Origin: Bin5 sp965208965
GTDB lineage: Bacteria; Chloroflexota; Anaerolineae; Caldilineales; Caldilineaceae
Length of the DNA: 64,000 nt
Assembly (NCBI GenBank): GCA_965208965.1
Contig: OZ242384.1
Coordinates: forward strand, 4,030,001-4,094,000
Reading direction: 5' to 3'
This document shows positions 35,979 through 48,335 of this stretch, one piece after another; position 1 is the first letter of the stretch; every line of letters begins with the position of its first letter. The notes under the pieces are model-generated. The model was not told the origin of the DNA. It made no database searches and worked only from the letters and a program-made list of their open reading frames with translations. The translations under genes and the position numbers were made by a program.

Positions 35979-36710
35979 CTACCCGGCTGTAGTCGCCTGG
36001 AGCACCCAAACTTCCGGTTCGTACGGCAAGAGAGCTTTGTTCAACGCAACTTCAGGGGCATTGGAGGTCCGGACACGCGCCGGCGGATATCGTTGGGTGA
36101 ACTCACTTACGTCGGCCATCCTGGGGAATTTGCAGCCCGGCAGCTGATAATGCATGGGGATAGTTACCGCCGGCCGCAAGATGTCCAAGGCATCATGGAG
36201 GTCTGGCAGCTCTATCGTGGGTGGCCCGCCTGTTGGAACGATGGCCACGTCAACACTACCGATCTGTTCCAACTGCCATTCCTCCAGGCGATTGCCCACG
36301 TCGCCGAAGTGAACGATGCGGATTCTCTCAACTTCAAAACAGTACATCGCATTGTCGCGCGGTTGCAGCTTCACGCGCATCGACTCCATCGCCGGGATAG
36401 CTCTGAAACGGACTCCCGCCTGCGTCTTGACACTCGAATCCCCGGGCTGCCGGACCAAAGCTCCGCCGGCGCCCTGACCATCCCCGCCTGCAAAACTCAG
36501 AATGTGCGTGGCCGTTACTATTTCAGGCTTTCCAGGGATCATCTCCGCGTTGGCATGGGCGGAGTCGTCATCCGAGCTGCGAACAACGATATCGGCCGTC
36601 TCGGTTACAGCTGCAAATCCGGACTTCTGAGGCGTATAGGGGTCTGTAATGATGCTGACGCCGTCACCTTCGATTCGCAGACAGGCATGCGCATACCACT
36701 TGATTCTCAT
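35979..36710 (-). CDS. Metallo-beta-lactamase-fold hydrolase (UlaG-like)
   Basis: 243 residues: RIKWYAHACLRIEGDGVSIITDPY at the start, IVHFGDVGNRL (metal-ligand His/Asp region) and VTIPMHYQLPGC near the C-terminus. This matches the UlaG/YtkL-like branch, which lacks a full HxHxDH: the usual motif position reads IVTATHILSFAGGD, with one His, so metal binding may be partial. Start at 36710 after AAGAGG. Follows the alcohol dehydrogenase gene by 34 bases. Confidence 0.82.
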   Translation of the reverse strand: MRIKWYAHACLRIEGDGVSIITDPYTPQKSGFAAVTETADIVVRSSDDDSAHANAEMIPGKPEIVTATHILSFAGGDGQGAGGALVRQPGDSSVKTQAGVRFRAIPAMESMRVKLQPRDNAMYCFEVERIRIVHFGDVGNRLEEWQLEQIGSVDVAIVPTGGPPTIELPDLHDALDILRPAVTIPMHYQLPGCKFPRMADVSEFTQRYPPARVRTSNAPEVALNKALLPYEPEVWVLQATTAG

Positions 36711-36744
36711 GCTTTCCCTCTTGCATTTGCTATGGCCGGTTGAC

Positions 36745-37782
36745 TCACTCCGGAAACAGCAGGACAGACTTGGTCCCTTCGCCGTTCTGCACACGCCCCA
36801 CCGCCGCCAGGATGTCGTCCAGCCCGCAGCGCGTCGAAATCACCGCCTCGACTTCTTCAGCGTGTTTCCCAACAAAACTGAACGCTCTGTGGAACTGCAT
36901 CACCGATGAGGCAAACGTCCCAGTCAAAATGATCTCCCCGTAGTGGATCCAGCGCGGGTCAACGGTCATCGTCTCACCGCGCGGTGTACCCCCAAACACG
37001 TTGAAAACTCCACCGTTCCGCACGAGGGGCAGATAGCCCTCCATCACCTTCGGGATGCCTACAGCCGCAATAACAACGTCAGCGCCGACGACCGTAAGGT
37101 CGCGCACCACCGCCGCCGCGTCTTCTTTCTCGGGACTGATTGCTTTCGTCGCGCCCAGGCTCAGGGCCCTTGCGAGCCGGTCCTCGTTCAAGTCTATGCA
37201 GACGACGTTGGCGCCCAGCGCTTTCGACACGACTGTGTGCAGCAGACCCAACGGTCCCGCCCCAACCACGACCACTGTATCACCGGCCTTTGTCCCGCAG
37301 CGGTCGGCGGCGGCTATGCAACAGGAGACCGGTTCGATCATCGCCGCCAGGTCGAACGGCATGCCGCCGATGTCAATGACCCCGCCCAGCTCAACGACCT
37401 CCGCAGGGACCCTTACGTATTCCGCGAATCCGCCGTCGTCGCCATGTCCCAGTCCATGCTCGTGCAGGCAGAGGCTGTTGCGGCCCTGGCGGCAGTATAG
37501 GCATTTGCCGCAGGCCGCGATCGGATATACTGCCACGCGCTGGCCGACTTGCAGCGAGGCGTTCCCGACCCCAGCTCCCAATTCAGCAACTGTTCCAGCA
37601 ACTTCATGCCCCAGTATGGCGGGAAGTTGGGCAGGAATACCGGCGCCGCCCAAAATCTTGACGTCGGTTGCGCAGATGCCGGACGCCCTGACCTTTACGA
37701 CAATCTCACCGCTGCGGGCTCGGGGCCGCGGTACATCGGCTATTCTAATCTCATTCTTCCTGTAAACGACCGCCGCCTTCAT
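36745..37782 (-). CDS. Zinc-dependent medium-chain alcohol/polyol dehydrogenase
   Basis: 345 residues of the sorbitol/threonine dehydrogenase type. Catalytic zinc Cys in GICATDV, GHEVAGTVAELG, four structural-zinc cysteines (CGKCLYCRQGRNSLC), and NAD-binding VVVGAGPLGLL. Its start overlaps the end of the CcmI-like gene by 32 bases, implying coupling, though no functional link is evident. Substrate unknown. Confidence 0.9.
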   Translation of the reverse strand: MKAAVVYRKNEIRIADVPRPRARSGEIVVKVRASGICATDVKILGGAGIPAQLPAILGHEVAGTVAELGAGVGNASLQVGQRVAVYPIAACGKCLYCRQGRNSLCLHEHGLGHGDDGGFAEYVRVPAEVVELGGVIDIGGMPFDLAAMIEPVSCCIAAADRCGTKAGDTVVVVGAGPLGLLHTVVSKALGANVVCIDLNEDRLARALSLGATKAISPEKEDAAAVVRDLTVVGADVVIAAVGIPKVMEGYLPLVRNGGVFNVFGGTPRGETMTVDPRWIHYGEIILTGTFASSVMQFHRAFSFVGKHAEEVEAVISTRCGLDDILAAVGRVQNGEGTKSVLLFPE

Positions 37783-38152
37783 TGGGGAGCAGTTCCTCTA
37801 CTCTGCGCCGATTCAAAATATCGTGTTCCAGCCGTTCACTCAGTTGAATGAACGTTGTCCCTGAACTGTCCGCAGCGCCGTAACGGGCGTCGATCAGCTC
37901 GATTAGCCTCAGTGCCCTGTTGCGCAGAATCCGATTGAAGCGCTCGAAGTCGGCGTCTTCGATCTTACCGACTGCGTGATCGAACTCAAGCTCCCTGATC
38001 GCCTCCAACGCGACCTCTTTGCGGGTAAGCAGGTCGGCCAGCTGCTCTCCTTCCGTCGAGATCGAGGACTCTGTCCGGCCGAAGAGTGGCCAGACGACGT
38101 ATCCCACCGCCGCAATACCCAACACACTGATCAGGACTAGGGTTAACCACAT
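37751..38152 (-). CDS. CcmI-like cytochrome c biogenesis protein
   Basis: 133 residues: one N-terminal membrane helix (LVLISVLGIAAVGYVVWPLF), then a charged helical region with RKEVALEAIRELEFDHAVGKIEDADFE, the pattern of the N-terminal part of CcmI/CycH and short Chloroflexota/Deinococcus homologues. No TPR domain. It follows ccmF on the same strand, supporting a role in presenting apocytochrome c to the haem lyase. Confidence 0.78.
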   Translation of the reverse strand: MWLTLVLISVLGIAAVGYVVWPLFGRTESSISTEGEQLADLLTRKEVALEAIRELEFDHAVGKIEDADFERFNRILRNRALRLIELIDARYGAADSSGTTFIQLSERLEHDILNRRRVEELLPNEGGGRLQEE

Positions 38153-38283
38153 ACTTTCCAGTTCGTTTCCGTGAAATCAGAAGCGCGCATACCTGCCAGA
38201 GCAAACTCAAACGGGCATACTCACAGGTAGAGAAGGCTCTAACATTTTCAGCTGGGAGAGCCAGAGCCGCCATGCCCACTTTT

Positions 38284-40374
<2,091 letters not shown>

Positions 40375-40380
40375 CGCCGG

Positions 40381-43002
40381 TTAGAGCTGGAGCTGGCGGA
40401 GACGAAGAGCATTGACGACGACGCTGACGCTCGAGAAGGCCATGGCTGCCGCCGCCAGAATCGGGTGGAGCTGCTGCAGAAACGGCGGAGCCCAGGCAAA
40501 AGGCGCAAGGATTCCGGCCGCAATTGGAATCAGGGCGACGTTGTATCCAAACGCCCAGCTTAGATTCTGTCTGATGTTTCGCATCGTTGCCTGGGACAGT
40601 GTAATTGCCTGAGGAACGGTGCGCAGGTCGCCTCGGATGAGGGTCACGTCGGCCGCTTCCATTGCCACGTCCGTGCCAGCGCCGATGGCGATTCCAACGT
40701 CAGCCTGGGCCAGGGCCGGCGCATCATTGATGCCGTCACCAAGCATGGCCACGAGGAATCCTTCCGCCTGCATCGCCTTCACTTGATCGACCTTTTGGCC
40801 GGGCAACAGCTCTGCAATCACCCGGTTAATGCCTACCTCCCTAGCGATGGCGTCGGCAGTTGCCTGGTTGTCGCCGGTCAGCATGGCTACTGTGAGTCCC
40901 ATCTTGCGCAGGGCGGCCACAGCCTCAGCGGAACCCTCCTTCACCGTATCAGCTACTGCGATCAGCGCCGCCGCCCTGCCGTCCACAGCCAACCAGACCG
41001 TAGACTTGGCTTCGGCCTGAAGTTCATCATATCGGGGTACAAGCCCGTTCAGGTCAACCTCTTCCCGTTCCATCAGCCGCAGGTTGCCGAGCAGGACACG
41101 TTTCTCCTCAACTTCGGCAGCGATCCCGTGGCCGGCGAGGGCTTCAAATTGGGTGGGTTCGGCCAGTTCCAATCCGTTCGCCTGGGCGGCCCGCACAATA
41201 GCCTCGCCGAGGGGATGCTCCGATCCGCGCTCGGCCGATGCAGCGAGCCTCAGCAGATCAGTTCGTCCCGCCGGCATAGTCAACTGCCCGTTGGGGCGGT
41301 CAGAGCCGATTCGAGGCGTTTCCTGACTCACTACCAGGTCGGTGACTGCCGGTTCCCCCAAGGTGATCGTCCCGGTCTTGTCCAACAGCACAGCCGTGAG
41401 CTTCTGCGTTTGTTCCAAGGCAACACTGTTCTTGAACAGGATGCCGATGCCGGCTCCTTTGCCGATGCCCACCATGATAGACGTGGGCGTGGCCAGACCC
41501 ATTGCGCATGGACAGGCGATCACCAGAACCGCCACGACTCTCAGCAGTGCAGCCACGAAGCCCGCCCCTGCAAACATCCATACAACAAAAGTCACGGCCG
41601 CCAAGGCGATCACCGCCGGCACAAAGTAGGCCGCGACCTGATCAACCGTTCTCTGTATCGGGGCCTTGCTGCCCTGTGCCTCCTCCACCAGCCTGATTAT
41701 CTGTGCAAGGGCCGTCTCTCGACCTACTTTGGTCGCTTCGATTCCCAGCAGCCCCCTTCCGTTCAGAGTCGCTCCGAAGACCTCGGCTCCCAACGTCTTG
41801 TCTACCGGCATGCTCTCCCCGGTAAACATACTCTCGTCCACACTGGATTCGCCTGAGACGACCACCCCGTCGACGGGGATCCTCTCTCCGGGGCGAACGA
41901 CAACCATGTCCCCGACCATAACCTCCTCGACCGGGATGTCGAATTCCTGGCCTTCGCGCAGGACTCGCGCCGTGCGGCTCTGCAGACCCATCAACTCCCG
42001 AATTGCCGCGCTCGTTCGGCCCTTCGCTCTTGCTTCGAGAAGCTTTCCGAGAACTATGAGCGTGATGATAACCGCCGAAGTCTCAAAATAGACGTGCCGG
42101 CCAAGCAGTTCGCTGCCGACGGATAAGGCCGCCAGCACTGCCAGGCTGAAAACGTAGGCGACCGTCGTGCCCATCGCCACCAGGACATCCATGTTGGCAC
42201 TGCGATTGCGCAGGCTCTTGAACGCGCCCACATAGTAGTCCCAGCCGACGAAGAACTGTACAGGGGTAGCCAGCAGGAAGATCAGCCAGTTGACCCATGT
42301 ATTGTGCGCCCAGACACCTAAGAGTCCGAAGTCCCGCCCCATGCTGATCGTCAGCAGCGGAAGCGAAAAGAGTACGCCCACAAGCAGTCGAATGGACTCA
42401 TGCTGAATTGCTGCCGCGCGCGCCGCCGCCTCAGCATCCTCTTCCGTCTCTGCGAGAACCTGAGGCGCTGCACGCTGGGGAACCGGACTCGTCAAGTTCG
42501 AAGCGACCAGTGCATCGGCAACGCCCGGTGTACCGACAACCGGAGCCGCTACGGGCGGCGGGGCAGGCGTCGCAATTGTATCGTATCCAGCCTTGCGGAT
42601 GGCCTCCACAATTGGACCGCGTGACCCCAACCCGCTAACGTATTCGACGCTCGCCTGCTCCGACGCAAAGTTGACGCTGGCATACACGACGCCGTCAACT
42701 TGGCCGACAGCTTTTTCGACGGCACTGGCACAGGCGGTGCATGACATTCCAATGATTGGCAATGACAGAGTCAGCGTGGGGATCTTGTAACCGGCGCGTT
42801 TAATCTGCTGGCGCACTTCCGCCAGCACTTCATTCGCCGGCCGTTGATTCGAATCGACGGTGAGAGTTAGCCGCTCGCTGGCAAAGTTGACCGCGGCCTC
42901 TTCCACGGCACCGGCCTTTTTACTGCTGGCCTCCACTGACGCCGCGCATCCGAGACAGGTCATCCCGATCACCGGGACAGTGAATTGCTTTGCTTCGTTC
43001 AT
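40381..43002 (-). CDS. copA: Copper-translocating P1B-type ATPase
   Basis: 873 residues. Two N-terminal heavy-metal domains (GMTCLGCAASVE, Cys16/Cys19; GMSCTACASAVE, Cys88/Cys91), eight membrane helices with the Cu site CPCAMGLATP, phosphorylation site DKTGTITLG, HP motif SEHPLGEAIV and hinge GDGINDAPALAQAD. Exports Cu(I). It heads a minus-strand run with ccmF and the CcmI-like gene, which may tie copper supply or detoxification to cytochrome oxidase/cytochrome c assembly. No CsoR/CueR site was recognised upstream. Confidence 0.95.
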   Translation of the reverse strand: MNEAKQFTVPVIGMTCLGCAASVEASSKKAGAVEEAAVNFASERLTLTVDSNQRPANEVLAEVRQQIKRAGYKIPTLTLSLPIIGMSCTACASAVEKAVGQVDGVVYASVNFASEQASVEYVSGLGSRGPIVEAIRKAGYDTIATPAPPPVAAPVVGTPGVADALVASNLTSPVPQRAAPQVLAETEEDAEAAARAAAIQHESIRLLVGVLFSLPLLTISMGRDFGLLGVWAHNTWVNWLIFLLATPVQFFVGWDYYVGAFKSLRNRSANMDVLVAMGTTVAYVFSLAVLAALSVGSELLGRHVYFETSAVIITLIVLGKLLEARAKGRTSAAIRELMGLQSRTARVLREGQEFDIPVEEVMVGDMVVVRPGERIPVDGVVVSGESSVDESMFTGESMPVDKTLGAEVFGATLNGRGLLGIEATKVGRETALAQIIRLVEEAQGSKAPIQRTVDQVAAYFVPAVIALAAVTFVVWMFAGAGFVAALLRVVAVLVIACPCAMGLATPTSIMVGIGKGAGIGILFKNSVALEQTQKLTAVLLDKTGTITLGEPAVTDLVVSQETPRIGSDRPNGQLTMPAGRTDLLRLAASAERGSEHPLGEAIVRAAQANGLELAEPTQFEALAGHGIAAEVEEKRVLLGNLRLMEREEVDLNGLVPRYDELQAEAKSTVWLAVDGRAAALIAVADTVKEGSAEAVAALRKMGLTVAMLTGDNQATADAIAREVGINRVIAELLPGQKVDQVKAMQAEGFLVAMLGDGINDAPALAQADVGIAIGAGTDVAMEAADVTLIRGDLRTVPQAITLSQATMRNIRQNLSWAFGYNVALIPIAAGILAPFAWAPPFLQQLHPILAAAAMAFSSVSVVVNALRLRQLQL

Positions 43003-43783
43003 CTGGTGGTCCGCGTTCCTCTCCTGGACAACACCACGTCAAGCGCTCATGTTGCTGGTGGAATCGGCATTCAAACCTGTACAGCCAGCCTGACGTACGT
43101 TTTCTCTAAGGGACCCAGGGCCCGACTCCAACGACTCGCTGATCATAAGGACGATCTCACGCCGACTTCTCCCGAAAATTTCGGCCTCTTTGTGCCCCAT
43201 CCTGCCGAAGAATGCCGCCACTTTTCTCGGAGTCAACCTCTGTTCGGGACGATTCGCGCCAACAGTCGTCAATTGAAGCTCGTGAATGCAAAGCCAAAGT
43301 TCTGCCCAACCCAGTCTCAAGTCTACAGTAACACAGATGCACTGATTCAGGGAAATAGAAATCGACCAACCAGGCGTCCACTGCCCTGGAAATACAACCA
43401 GTTTCGGGACTTTCGCGAAGCATATACCGCCGTCACCGGCAGCGGGAATCGGTCTCTTTGATCAAGCACAGGCAGGGTCCCAGTAGCCAAGAAAAGGCAC
43501 TCTGTTCCGATTCACTCTTACTCGCTCCGAAATGTCTGCCTCCCAATTGAACTATCGGCTCTTCCGCTATCCTTTCTGCCCATTGTACAGGTTCAGTTCA
43601 TTGCTGTCTGTATTCTGCAACCCGAAAACTCATTTGAACGGCGAGGCCGTCTGTGCTAAATTTGCCCTGAATCAGAAGGCGCGTCAGTTACGGGGTAGGC
43701 GCAACCAGCTTTCCTGAGCTGACCGCGAACTTCGTTCAGGGATGACGCTGCTCACTATTCGTCGCGGCAAGCGGAGGCTGAGA
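43003..43783. other. Intergenic region between divergent copA and DMFase-like gene
   Basis: About 780 bases. It must carry both promoters, but I could not assign convincing boxes. Open frames of 60-158 codons here show no family likeness and are left out. Confidence 0.5.
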
Positions 43784-46045
43784 ATGATAGCCGAGTTGAC
43801 TGGTTACACAGATAGACTGAGCGTCGCTCCCGGCGAACAGATTCGTTTCATGGTGAGTACAGAGCTCGCGAGCTACAACTCGACCCTGGTTCGCCTGATT
43901 CACGGCGATGAGAACGCGGCCGGGCCAGGATTCAAGGAAGAGCCGGTGGATACGGAGATCGACGGCATCAAGCCCGGTCGCCGGCAGGTCGCCCGTACTG
44001 GTTCCTTTGTCGTCGTGCCCGACTGCACGTTGCTGAGTGAAGTAACCAGCTTTACTCTCCAGGCCTGGATCTGGCCGACAACACCTCAGTTTGGGGAGAC
44101 TCAGGGGCTGTTGAGCAAGTGGGCCCCGGAAGGAAATGGCCTCAGCCTCGCGATTGGGGAAGAGGGCGCGCTTGAGCTCTGGTTGGGGGATGGCGGGACC
44201 ACCTCCAAGTTCAGTACAGAGCGCGCGCTGAGGGCACGCGAATGGTATTTCGTCGCTGCCTCATTCGAAAGCCAGAACGGGAGGCTGGGCCTGATCCAAT
44301 GGCAGTGCTCCGACTGGCCGGCCGACTCTTCTTCCGTATGCCTTGAGGAGACCGTTCAGGCCAGCGTCTCCTGCCGCAATGGCCAGCCTACGCTCATGGC
44401 CGCCTTGTGCCCCGGGAGGGATCCTGCATACAACAGAGCGGCACTCGGGCTATTCAACGGCAAGATCGACAGCCCCCGCCTCTTCAACCGCGCATTGAAA
44501 CGCGACGAGATCGAGCTGCTGAAGCGAGACATGCCTCCCGAGGAGGTCGCAGGAGGCGACCTTGTCGCGTGCTGGGACTTCTCTCTGGACCAATCGTCGG
44601 CGAGAATAACCGACTCCGGTCCTAACCAGCTGCATGGCGCGGCCGTAAACATGCCCACTCGCGCCGTAACCGGCCACAACTGGACTTCCTCCGAAGCCGA
44701 CCACAAGCACGCCCCCCAGGAGTACGGAGCCGTTCACTTCCATCAGGATGATCTTGAAGACGCAGGGTGGCAGCCGGACTTCGAGTTGAGTGTGCCGGTG
44801 GGACTGCGCAGCGGCATCTACGCCGCGCGTCTCGTTGGGGATGGGCAGGAAGACCACGTTCCGTTCCTTGTTCGGCCGCCACGCGGCGCCACAAGGGCGC
44901 CAATCCTGTTCCTCGTTCCCACCTTCACCTATCTGGCCTACGCGAATGACAGGATGGAGGCCGGCCAGACCTTCTTTGCCTCCCAGCCAGAAGGGAGGTT
45001 CACGCCAGACCCGCTCGATCATTACCTTTCCCAGCGGCCCGAGTTCGCAATGTCTCTCTACGACAATCATTCAGATGGCAGCGGCTGCTGCTACTCGTCC
45101 AGCCTGCGTCCGCTCGTAAACATGCGACCCAAGTACCGCCACATCCTGACCAAAGGCGGGCGAAATCTGTCAGCCGATCTCTACCTGATCGACTGGCTGG
45201 ACCAAAAGGGATACGAATATGATGTCGCCGCCGACGGGGACTTGCACGACGACGGGCTGGACCTCCTGGCCGGCTATAAGGTCCTGGTCACCGGTACGCA
45301 CCCCGAATACTGGACCGCGCAGATGCTGGAAGCGCTGGAGCGCTTTCTCGCGCAAGGAGGGCGGCTCGCCTATCTGGGGGGAAACGGCTTCTACTGGGTA
45401 ACGAGTGTCGACCCGGAGCGGCCTAACGTAATTGAATGCCGCCGCGGTATGGCAGGCACGCGCGCCTGGGACTCCGCGCCCGGCGAGTGCTTTCACAGCA
45501 CGACAGGCGAGATGGGCGGACTGTGGCGATATCGCGGCAAGGCTCCCAACAAGATCGCAGGCATTGGCTTTGCCGCCCAGGGTTGGAGCGATCCGGCACC
45601 CGGCTACTCACGACAGCCCGGGAGTTTCGACCGGCGGGCGGCCTTCATTTTTGAGGGAGTCGGCGCAGACGAAACCATCGGCGAATTTGGACTGATCTAC
45701 GGCGGCGCGGCCGGCGATGAGCTGGACCGAATCGACTTCGGCCTGGGTACCCCTCACCACACGCTTCTGCTGGCTTCTTCCAGCGGCCATGGGCCTTCAA
45801 TCAGTCCGGTCATCGAGGACTACCTCCAGACCGACAGCAGTCTGCTGGGTAGAGACTGGCCGAATGTGCGCGCAGACATGGTCTACTTCGAGACGCCCAA
45901 TAACGGCGCGGTTTTTTCGGTTGGATCGATATGCTGGTGCGCAAGTCTGTCGCACAACGAGTATGACAACAACGTATCGCGCGTCACTCAGAATGTGCTG
46001 GATGCCTTCTCGAAAGCTGAAGAGCTTCCTCCGAACGAATTGTAA
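43784..46045 (+). CDS. N,N-dimethylformamidase large-subunit-like protein with LamG domain
   Basis: 753 residues. A concanavalin/LamG-like domain at about 70-240 (FTLQAWIWPTTPQ, REWYFVAASFE, RLFNRALKRDEIELLKR). The catalytic-type domain follows: FLVPTFTYLAYAND, VLVTGTHPEYWT (Tyr509), GGRLAYLGGNGFYWVTS, GEMGGLWR (Glu576). This order matches the iron-containing beta subunit of bacterial DMFase, which hydrolyses DMF to dimethylamine and formate; iron ligands cannot be assigned without an alignment. No small alpha-subunit gene is seen. Start at 43784 after GGAGG. The real substrate may be another amide. Confidence 0.82.
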   Translation: MIAELTGYTDRLSVAPGEQIRFMVSTELASYNSTLVRLIHGDENAAGPGFKEEPVDTEIDGIKPGRRQVARTGSFVVVPDCTLLSEVTSFTLQAWIWPTTPQFGETQGLLSKWAPEGNGLSLAIGEEGALELWLGDGGTTSKFSTERALRAREWYFVAASFESQNGRLGLIQWQCSDWPADSSSVCLEETVQASVSCRNGQPTLMAALCPGRDPAYNRAALGLFNGKIDSPRLFNRALKRDEIELLKRDMPPEEVAGGDLVACWDFSLDQSSARITDSGPNQLHGAAVNMPTRAVTGHNWTSSEADHKHAPQEYGAVHFHQDDLEDAGWQPDFELSVPVGLRSGIYAARLVGDGQEDHVPFLVRPPRGATRAPILFLVPTFTYLAYANDRMEAGQTFFASQPEGRFTPDPLDHYLSQRPEFAMSLYDNHSDGSGCCYSSSLRPLVNMRPKYRHILTKGGRNLSADLYLIDWLDQKGYEYDVAADGDLHDDGLDLLAGYKVLVTGTHPEYWTAQMLEALERFLAQGGRLAYLGGNGFYWVTSVDPERPNVIECRRGMAGTRAWDSAPGECFHSTTGEMGGLWRYRGKAPNKIAGIGFAAQGWSDPAPGYSRQPGSFDRRAAFIFEGVGADETIGEFGLIYGGAAGDELDRIDFGLGTPHHTLLLASSSGHGPSISPVIEDYLQTDSSLLGRDWPNVRADMVYFETPNNGAVFSVGSICWCASLSHNEYDNNVSRVTQNVLDAFSKAEELPPNEL

Positions 46046-46681
46046 TGACATGCTCCGAGTCCAGCCAGGTCTCGCATCGATTCCGGCGCAATTTTTCTCT
46101 CACGTCCTGACTCTATCCGGCGAGGTCCGGACGCACTTTGCAATCAAGCCGTATCTCCAATATGCCCTCACTGGGCGCTGCGCCGGGCAGTTGAAACGTG
46201 TTTGCCCATCCCAATCCGTCGTAGTAAAATGCGGCGAATTCTTTCAGGCTTACTCGGCCAGGACCTCGACTCAATTTCACGGTAGAGTAGCACGGAGAGA
46301 CATAGGTCTCCTAACGGACAGCCGGCAGACCTGACCCATGTCATTGCCTGCAAGTTTCCTCTTGAAGAGATCTTCTCAAACCTGCGGTCCAGCTCGCGAA
46401 AGATGGCTGACCAGCGGTTGTACAACCTCCCGCAACGGGCTGAACACACAGTTCGATCTTCCGTCCTCCCCAGTGAAGCGACACGTCGTCGCTGACAACG
46501 TTCATCTCTCGGAGACGGCTGATTCCCCTGAACTTTGCTTTATCCAATTGACCAGCCAACTGGCGGTACGATTTCATAGAGGAACTGCTCTTGCACAATC
46601 CGCATGACCGTCCCGGAGTTTCTCTTGAATTCTGGTAATCCCCCTCGGCATCCGGAGTTCCAAATCCAAGGAGGCAGATCG
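46046..46681. other. Intergenic region upstream of CUT1 transporter operon
   Basis: 636 bases with no gene I can support. Short open frames lack ribosome sites and family likeness. It presumably contains the operon promoter; none could be read with confidence. Confidence 0.5.
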
Positions 46682-48103
46682 ATGGAAAGCAAGCTGCGCA
46701 CGAGACGCGACTTTCTGAAAGGGACCGCTATTGCTGCCGGCGCGGCCGTCCTGACGGCATGCGCCCCTGCGGCGCAACCCGCTGGTGACATGGCAGAGTC
46801 AGGCGATGAGATGGCCGCCGCGGAGGAGATTCTGATCCGTTTCGCCATGTGGGACTGGTACGCAAACACGCCGGGTGTCCGCTGGGACGAGTGGAACCAG
46901 ACCGAGGCCTTCCCGCTCTTCGAGGAGGCCAACCCCGGCACTAAGCTGGAGTGGGAGCCGCTAGGCAGCGGCTGGCCAGACAAGATTCTCACGCAGATGG
47001 CCGCCGGCACCGCGCCGGACATTATTTCGACCTGGTCGCCCCATATCGATACCTGGGCAGAGAAGCACCAACTCCTCGATCTGCAGCCTTTGATCGATGC
47101 CGACATCCCCAACGCCGACGACATCTATATTGGCTTTGCGTGGGACCAGATGTGGGATCCGTTCAACAACATCCGCATGGGGATGTTGTCGGACTTGGAT
47201 ATCACGAGCATCTACTACAACAAGACCGCTTTCGAGGAAGAAGGTCTGCCACTTCCGACAATCGACTGGACTGAAGACGAATACCTGGTCGCGGCGGAGA
47301 CCCTCACCATCCGCGACGACAACGGCGACATAACCCGCTGGGGAGGGCAGTTGCGGCCCGGTTTCTGGCTCAGCTACTCCTACCACGTTGAGACGCATGG
47401 CGGCGAGGTACGAGACGAGGAGACCAGAATGCTCTGCGGCCTGGGCGAGCCGGAAGCGCAGGAGGGGCTCGAGTGGGTACGCAGAAACATGTGGGACACC
47501 AACGTCTTTGCCCAGAATAACCAGATGACCGCCACCGGCATCCCCAACATGTGGACCGGCCTGCTGCCCGCCGAAGTCGTGGCCATGGCAGAGCGCAGCG
47601 CCGACCAGTTTTTCGCGCTCGCCGAGAGTATCACCGAGTTCGAGTGGGACATCGCTCATATCCCGAGCGGCCCCAAAGATCGCGCCTGCATGGGCCTGCC
47701 AGACGAATGGGTCGTCTACAAGGGCGTCGTCGAGAGAGGGAATCACGACGAAGTCTGGGAGATGATGAAGTGGCTGACGGGAGACTGGTACCAGGAGAAG
47801 ATCGCAACGGTGTCCGGGCGCATCCCCGGGCTTCTTGCCATGGCGGACTCGTGGGCCGATACGCTTCGCCAGACAGATCCAAGGTTGGAGCAGGTTCGAC
47901 TGGAGACGGTTGTCGAACAGTTGCAGATGGGATACCCGCGACGGGGCCCAACGTTCCGATTCCAGCAGATCGCCGAAGAGTTGATCAATCCCGCAGTCGA
48001 TCAGGTCTTTATCGAAGGCAAGGCGCCAGTCTCCATCTTTGAGGACATTGGTCCTCAAGTGACGGAAGCGCAGCAGGATGCACTGCAGCGGGCGACGGGA
48101 TAG
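46682..48103 (+). CDS. CUT1-type ABC substrate-binding protein (Tat lipoprotein)
   Basis: 473 residues. Twin-arginine signal RRDFLKGTAIAAGAAVLTAC with Arg8-Arg9 and lipobox Cys27. Then an extracellular solute-binding family 1 fold (WEPLGSGWPDKILTQMAAGTAPDII, YYNKTAFEEEGLPLPTIDWTEDEYL, GPKDRACMG). AGGAGG seven bases before the ATG fixes the start. Export as a folded protein is implied by Tat. Partner permeases follow; the ligand is probably a sugar, glycoside or similar, not identifiable. Confidence 0.88.
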   Translation: MESKLRTRRDFLKGTAIAAGAAVLTACAPAAQPAGDMAESGDEMAAAEEILIRFAMWDWYANTPGVRWDEWNQTEAFPLFEEANPGTKLEWEPLGSGWPDKILTQMAAGTAPDIISTWSPHIDTWAEKHQLLDLQPLIDADIPNADDIYIGFAWDQMWDPFNNIRMGMLSDLDITSIYYNKTAFEEEGLPLPTIDWTEDEYLVAAETLTIRDDNGDITRWGGQLRPGFWLSYSYHVETHGGEVRDEETRMLCGLGEPEAQEGLEWVRRNMWDTNVFAQNNQMTATGIPNMWTGLLPAEVVAMAERSADQFFALAESITEFEWDIAHIPSGPKDRACMGLPDEWVVYKGVVERGNHDEVWEMMKWLTGDWYQEKIATVSGRIPGLLAMADSWADTLRQTDPRLEQVRLETVVEQLQMGYPRRGPTFRFQQIAEELINPAVDQVFIEGKAPVSIFEDIGPQVTEAQQDALQRATG

Positions 48104-48134
48104 ACCGGCTAAAGCAATGGCCCCCACCGGCCAA

Positions 48135-48150
48135 AACCGCGGCCGCGGTT
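48135..48150. repeat. Perfect 16-bp palindrome
   Basis: AACCGCGGCCGCGGTT, centred between 48142 and 48143, 31 bases after the SBP stop. May form part of intercistronic RNA structure with the next hairpin. Confidence 0.5.
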
Positions 48151-48181
48151 GCAGCGAAACATTTGACTGAATGGGGCATCC

Positions 48182-48207
48182 GGGGGCAGGCCAATCTTCC
48201 TGCCCCC
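48182..48207 (+). promoter_or_regulatory. Intercistronic stem-loop between SBP and permease genes
   Basis: Perfect 9-bp arms GGGGGCAGG (48182-48190) and CCTGCCCCC (48199-48207), 8-base loop. No T-run. Position after an SBP gene mirrors the one at 8834, fitting differential expression of receptor over permease. Confidence 0.6.
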
Positions 48208-48335
48208 TGCCCCGACAACCGAGACGCACGCCGTACCTCCTGACCGCCTCCACTGCGAAGCGCGGGACTGACCCATGCAAACGAGTATCGACCAGTACCG
48301 TTTGGGCGACAGCCCTGTCGAGGAGCAGACGAAAA

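Noticed and set aside
46961..48280. 439-codon minus-strand open frame opposite the CUT1 SBP gene
   Set aside because: Antisense shadow of a gene with Tat signal, lipobox and strong ribosome site; no recognisable domains.
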